A stretch of DNA of 64,000 nt from Duganella aquatilis. GTDB taxonomy: Bacteria; Pseudomonadota; Gammaproteobacteria; Burkholderiales; Burkholderiaceae_D. Every line of letters begins with the position of its first letter. Position 1 is the stretch's first letter. Of the stretch, positions 60,794 to 64,000 are shown one piece after another. Both the position numbers and the translations under genes were made by a program. The stretch covers positions 57,696-121,695 of the forward strand of contig NZ_WKJL01000018.1 in NCBI RefSeq assembly GCF_009674565.1. The letters run 5' to 3'. The notes under the pieces were generated by a model. It did no database searches and had not been told where the DNA came from. It worked only from the letters and a program-made list of their open reading frames with translations.

Positions 60794-62793
60794 TGATCGC
60801 CGAACTGGGTAATTTTTCATTGATGCTGGCGTTGTGCCTGGCGCTGGTGCAGGGCGTGATGCCCATCATCGGCTCCTACCGCGCCGATGCGCGCTGGATG
60901 GCGCTGGCGCGTCCGGCCGCCGCCGGCCAGCTGCTGTTGCTGACGCTGGCGTTTGCCGCGCTGACCTCGGCATTCGTCAACAACGATTTCTCGCTGGCCT
61001 ACGTGGCCGGCAATTCCAACTCCATGCTGCCGCTGCACTTCCGCATCGCCGCCACCTGGGGTGGGCATGAAGGCTCGCTGCTGCTGTGGGCCGAGATGCT
61101 GGCCCTGTGGACCTTTGCCGTGGCCTGCCTGAGCCGCCAGCTGCCGGATGTGATGGTGGCGCGCGTGCTCGGCGTGCTGGGCCTGGTCAGCGTCGGCTTC
61201 CTGTGCTTCATGCTGTTCACCTCGAACCCCTTCGACCGCATGATTCCCGCCGCCGTCGACGGCCGCGACCTGAATCCGCTGTTGCAGGACTTCGGCATGA
61301 TCGTCCATCCGCCGATGCTGTACATGGGCTATGTCGGCTTCTCGGTGGCGTTCGCCTTCGCCATCGCCGCGCTGATGGGCGGCCAGCTGGATGCGGCGTG
61401 GGCGCGCTGGTCGCGGCCGTGGACGCTGGTGGCGTGGATGTTCCTGACGCTGGGCATCTTCATGGGCAGCTACTGGGCGTACTACGAGCTGGGCTGGGGC
61501 GGCTGGTGGTTCTGGGATGCGGTGGAAAATGCTTCCTTCATGCCGTGGTTGGTTGGTTCGGCGCTGGTGCACTCGCTGGCCGTCACCGAAAAGCGCGGCA
61601 GTTTCAAGAACTGGACCGTGCTGCTGGCGATCATCGCCTTCTCGCTGTCGCTGCTGGGCACCTTCCTGGTCCGCTCCGGCGTGCTGACGTCGGTGCACGC
61701 GTTCGCCACCGATCCGCGCCGTGGTCTGTTCATCCTGATCTTCCTGGCGGTGGTGATCGGCGGCTCGCTGGCGCTGTATGCGTGGCGCGCGCCGAAGGTG
61801 GGCAGCGGCGGCAAGTTCGGCTTGCTGTCGCGCGAATCGCTGCTGCTGGTGAATAACGTGCTGCTGCTGGCGGCGGCCGGCACGGTGCTGCTGGGGACGC
61901 TATATCCGCTGTTCCTCGACGCGCTCGGCCTCGGCAAGATTTCGGTCGGTCCGCCGTACTTCGAGGCGGTGTTCGTGCCGCTGATGCTGCCGATGCTGGT
62001 GCTGCTGGCGGTCGGACCGTTCCTGCGCTGGAAAGAAGCACCGCTGAAGGAAGTGCTACATCGCCTGCGTTTCATCGCGCTGGGCACGCTGGTGTTCGCG
62101 GTGGCGATGCAGGTGTGGCTGTCGCCGTCGCCGATGGTGTTGCTGGGCATGAGCTGCGGCTTCTGGATCTGCGTCGCCACCGGTTCGCACCTGGTCGAGC
62201 GCCTGCGCAAGATGGCGCCGGACGTCGGCGCGTGGCAGCGACTGCGCCGCCAGCCGCTGAGTTACTGGGGCATGCTGGCCGCCCATGCCGGCATCGGCGT
62301 GTTCGTGGTCGGCGTTACGCTGGTCAAAGGCATGGAGACTGCCAACGACGTTAGCATGCATATCGGCGACACCACCCATGCCGGCGGCTATGTGTTCCGC
62401 TTCGCCGCACTGGAACCGGTGCGCGGCCCGAACTACACCGGCACCGAAGGCGCCTTCGACGTCACCCAGGACGGCAAGCCGGTGACCACGCTGCGCGCGC
62501 AGAAACGCGTCTACAGCGCGCAGGGCATGCCGATGACGGAAGCGGCCATCGACCGCGGCTTCACGCGCGACCTGTACGTGTCGTTGGGCGAGGAAACCGC
62601 ACCGGGCGTGTGGGTGGTGCGCGTGCAGCACAAGCCGTTTGTCGGCTGGATCTGGGCCGGTTGCCTGATCATGGCGGCGGGCGGCCTGCTGGCCACTGGC
62701 GACAAACGCTACCGCATGGCCACCAGACGCCGCCTGTCGGCGGCGGACGTCGCCATTGCGGCGGCCAGCGCCGGCACGCCGGCTGGCGCTTGA
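60793..62793 (+). CDS. ccmF: Heme lyase CcmF
   Basis: A 666-aa membrane protein with some 14-15 hydrophobic helices and the WWD heme-binding segment GWGGWWFWDAVENASFMPWL, plus conserved periplasmic histidines. CcmF with CcmH attaches heme from CcmE to CxxCH sites of apocytochromes. ATG 60793 shares its first base with the ccmE stop (TAATG). Confidence 0.96.
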   Translation: MIAELGNFSLMLALCLALVQGVMPIIGSYRADARWMALARPAAAGQLLLLTLAFAALTSAFVNNDFSLAYVAGNSNSMLPLHFRIAATWGGHEGSLLLWAEMLALWTFAVACLSRQLPDVMVARVLGVLGLVSVGFLCFMLFTSNPFDRMIPAAVDGRDLNPLLQDFGMIVHPPMLYMGYVGFSVAFAFAIAALMGGQLDAAWARWSRPWTLVAWMFLTLGIFMGSYWAYYELGWGGWWFWDAVENASFMPWLVGSALVHSLAVTEKRGSFKNWTVLLAIIAFSLSLLGTFLVRSGVLTSVHAFATDPRRGLFILIFLAVVIGGSLALYAWRAPKVGSGGKFGLLSRESLLLVNNVLLLAAAGTVLLGTLYPLFLDALGLGKISVGPPYFEAVFVPLMLPMLVLLAVGPFLRWKEAPLKEVLHRLRFIALGTLVFAVAMQVWLSPSPMVLLGMSCGFWICVATGSHLVERLRKMAPDVGAWQRLRRQPLSYWGMLAAHAGIGVFVVGVTLVKGMETANDVSMHIGDTTHAGGYVFRFAALEPVRGPNYTGTEGAFDVTQDGKPVTTLRAQKRVYSAQGMPMTEAAIDRGFTRDLYVSLGEETAPGVWVVRVQHKPFVGWIWAGCLIMAAGGLLATGDKRYRMATRRRLSAADVAIAAASAGTPAGA

Positions 62794-62809
62794 ACCCCAG
62801 GAGATTTTC

Positions 62810-63337
62810 ATGAAACGTTTTCTTTTACCGCTGGGCGTATTCGTGGCCTTGCTGGTGTTCCTCGGCATCGGCCTGAACCTGAATCCGCGCGAGATTCCTT
62901 CGCCGTTCATCAACAAGGCGGCGCCGCAGTTCAAGCTGACACAGCTGGCTGATCCGGCCGCCACCATCGCGCCGCCTGACATGGCCGGCAAGGTGTGGCT
63001 GCTCAATGTGTGGGCGTCGTGGTGCGAGGCGTGCCGCGACGAGCATGCGGCGCTGCTGGCGTTTTCGCGCCAGAACGTGCTGCCGATCATCGGCCTGAAC
63101 TACAAGGACCAGCGCAGCGACGGCAATATGTGGCTGCAGCGCTTCGGCAATCCCTACCAGGTGTCGGGCTTCGACGAGGACGGCCGGGTCGGCATCGACT
63201 ACGGCGTCTACGGCGTGCCGGAAACCTTTCTGATCGACAAGAAGGGCATGATCCGCTTCAAGTTCATCGGCGTGCTGACGCCGGAGATCATCGAGCAGAA
63301 ACTCATGCCGCTGATAAAGGAGCTGAATCGTGCGTAA
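62810..63337 (+). CDS. Thiol:disulfide interchange protein CcmG/DsbE
   Basis: A 175-aa membrane-tethered thioredoxin-like protein with an N-terminal anchor (LPLGVFVALLVFLGIGLNL), the redox motif WASWCEACRDEH and the cis-Pro region VYGVPETFLIDKKG. It reduces heme-site cysteines of apocytochrome c. ATG 62810 follows CAGGAGATTTTC. It overlaps ccmH by 8 bases. Confidence 0.94.
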   Translation: MKRFLLPLGVFVALLVFLGIGLNLNPREIPSPFINKAAPQFKLTQLADPAATIAPPDMAGKVWLLNVWASWCEACRDEHAALLAFSRQNVLPIIGLNYKDQRSDGNMWLQRFGNPYQVSGFDEDGRVGIDYGVYGVPETFLIDKKGMIRFKFIGVLTPEIIEQKLMPLIKELNRA

Positions 63338-63806
63338 ATTCTTGAGCGGCCTGCTGTTCGGCTGCGTGCTGGCGGCCAGCACCACGCTGGCGGGCGAAGC
63401 CCTGCCGGTGGCGGCCGATCCAGTGCTGGAACAGCGCGTGCTGACACTGTCCGAGCAGCTGCGCTGCCTGGTGTGCCAGAACCAGACCATCGCCGAGTCG
63501 CACGCCGACCTGGCGATCGACCTGCGCAACCAGGTGCGCGAGCAGCTGGGCCAGGGCCGCAGCGAGCAGCAGGTGATCGACTACATGGTCGAGCGCTATG
63601 GCGACTTCGTCATGTACAAGCCGCCGATGAAGCCGGCGACCTGGCTGCTGTGGTACGGCCCGCTGCTGTTGCTGGCCGCCGGCCTTGGCCTGCTGGCGCT
63701 GCAACTGCGGCGCCGTGTCGCCGCCGAACCTGACTTGCCAGCCGAGGAGCTGGCGCGCGCGGCCACGCTGCTGGACGCCGATCTCGCCATCAAGGAGCCT
63801 GTATGA
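63330..63806 (+). CDS. Cytochrome c maturation protein CcmH
   Basis: A 158-aa protein with a signal peptide (LLFGCVLAASTTLAGEA), the redox motif LRCLVCQNQTIAES and a C-terminal membrane helix (LLWYGPLLLLAAGLGLLALQ). It uses GTG 63330 as start, inside the ccmG end. CcmH forms the apocytochrome thioreduction/ligation complex with CcmF and CcmI. The stop overlaps ccmI by 4 bases. Confidence 0.94.
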   Translation: MRKFLSGLLFGCVLAASTTLAGEALPVAADPVLEQRVLTLSEQLRCLVCQNQTIAESHADLAIDLRNQVREQLGQGRSEQQVIDYMVERYGDFVMYKPPMKPATWLLWYGPLLLLAAGLGLLALQLRRRVAAEPDLPAEELARAATLLDADLAIKEPV

Positions 63807-64000
63807 CCGCCTTCTATGCCGGCGCCGCGCTGTTGAGCGCCTGCGCCTTGCTGTTCATTCTGCCGACGCTGCTGCGCGGCGAGCGCGCCCGCCGTGGTCC
63901 GGCGGCGCGCGCCGTCGCCAACCTGGCGGTGCTGCGCGACCAGCTGCGCGAGCTGGATGCCGACCTGGCCGCCGGCACCATCGACGCCGCCGGCTACGCC
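63803..64000 (+). CDS. ccmI: Cytochrome c maturation protein CcmI (partial, 5' end)
   Basis: The first 66 codons of a gene cut by the window end. The N-terminal membrane helix (AGAALLSACALLFILPTLLR) and the following ANLAVLRDQLRELDADLAAG segment, a conserved helix just before the second helix of CcmI, support the call, as does its place at the end of the ccm operon. The C-terminal TPR part is outside the window. Confidence 0.9.
   Translation, partial: MTAFYAGAALLSACALLFILPTLLRGERARRGPAARAVANLAVLRDQLRELDADLAAGTIDAAGYA

Overview
The window is high-GC, gene-dense chromosomal DNA of a betaproteobacterium. The gene content best fits Oxalobacteraceae (Massilia/Duganella/Pseudoduganella-like). This rests on recognised protein families and on the local order ftsH-folP-glmM, rnr-rlmB, cysE and hemE, with a phasin gene and the remnant of a PHB-depolymerase-type esterase. 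No rRNA, prophage, IS element or CRISPR array was seen.

Layout. 1-2.8 kb: end of ftsH, folP, glmM, tRNA-Pro(TGG), tRNA-Arg(TCT). 2.9-12.4 kb: a mixed accessory stretch (chemotaxis receptor, split YeeE/YedE sulfur-type transporter, divergent LysR/DJ-1 pair, GNAT, flavin reductase, periplasmic asparaginase, lipoprotein, and a cNMP-binding/thioredoxin-reductase-like fusion lacking the redox CxxC). 12.4-19.9 kb: a degenerate patatin, a coiled-coil membrane protein, a BlaI-type repressor / M56-M23 protease / TonB-receptor cluster with a palindromic operator, a PAQR protein and a LysR regulator. 20.0-23.5 kb: a LiaI/LiaF-like plus LytS/LytR-type envelope-stress operon. 24-32.4 kb: an XPD-like helicase with FAN1-type nuclease, a 90-nt perfect palindrome, a phasin, a diguanylate cyclase and a complex histidine kinase. 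32.5-37 kb: an HxlR/NmrA pair, then four identical tRNA-Leu(CAG) genes with a solute-binding protein and an ethylene-receptor-like hybrid kinase lodged between them. 37.3-42.1 kb: rnr, rlmB, cysE, yceH. 56-64 kb: hemE, a CcoG-like ferredoxin protein and ccmABCDEFGH plus the start of ccmI.

The main system is at 42.2-56.0 kb. It has two divergent pairs of decaheme cytochrome (DmsE/MtrA family) and outer-membrane beta-barrel (MtrB/PioB family), a CbcL-like inner-membrane protein joining nine c-heme sites to a cytochrome b module, a monoheme periplasmic cytochrome, and an NtrB/NtrC-type two-component system. Each cytochrome transcription unit is preceded by a -24/-12 (sigma-54) promoter with exact GG-N10-GC spacing. 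Both regulatory regions carry copies of a TTCCCG-N4-CGGGAA palindrome, the probable binding site of the NtrC-type regulator. The cluster therefore reads as one sigma-54-controlled trans-envelope electron conduit: quinol to CbcL-like protein to monoheme cytochrome to decaheme/porin. The heme-synthesis and cytochrome c maturation genes that would supply it follow directly. The sensor kinase has a three-cysteine insertion in its dimerisation hairpin, which could make it a redox or metal sensor. All functional assignments are from reading the sequence; no database search was possible.
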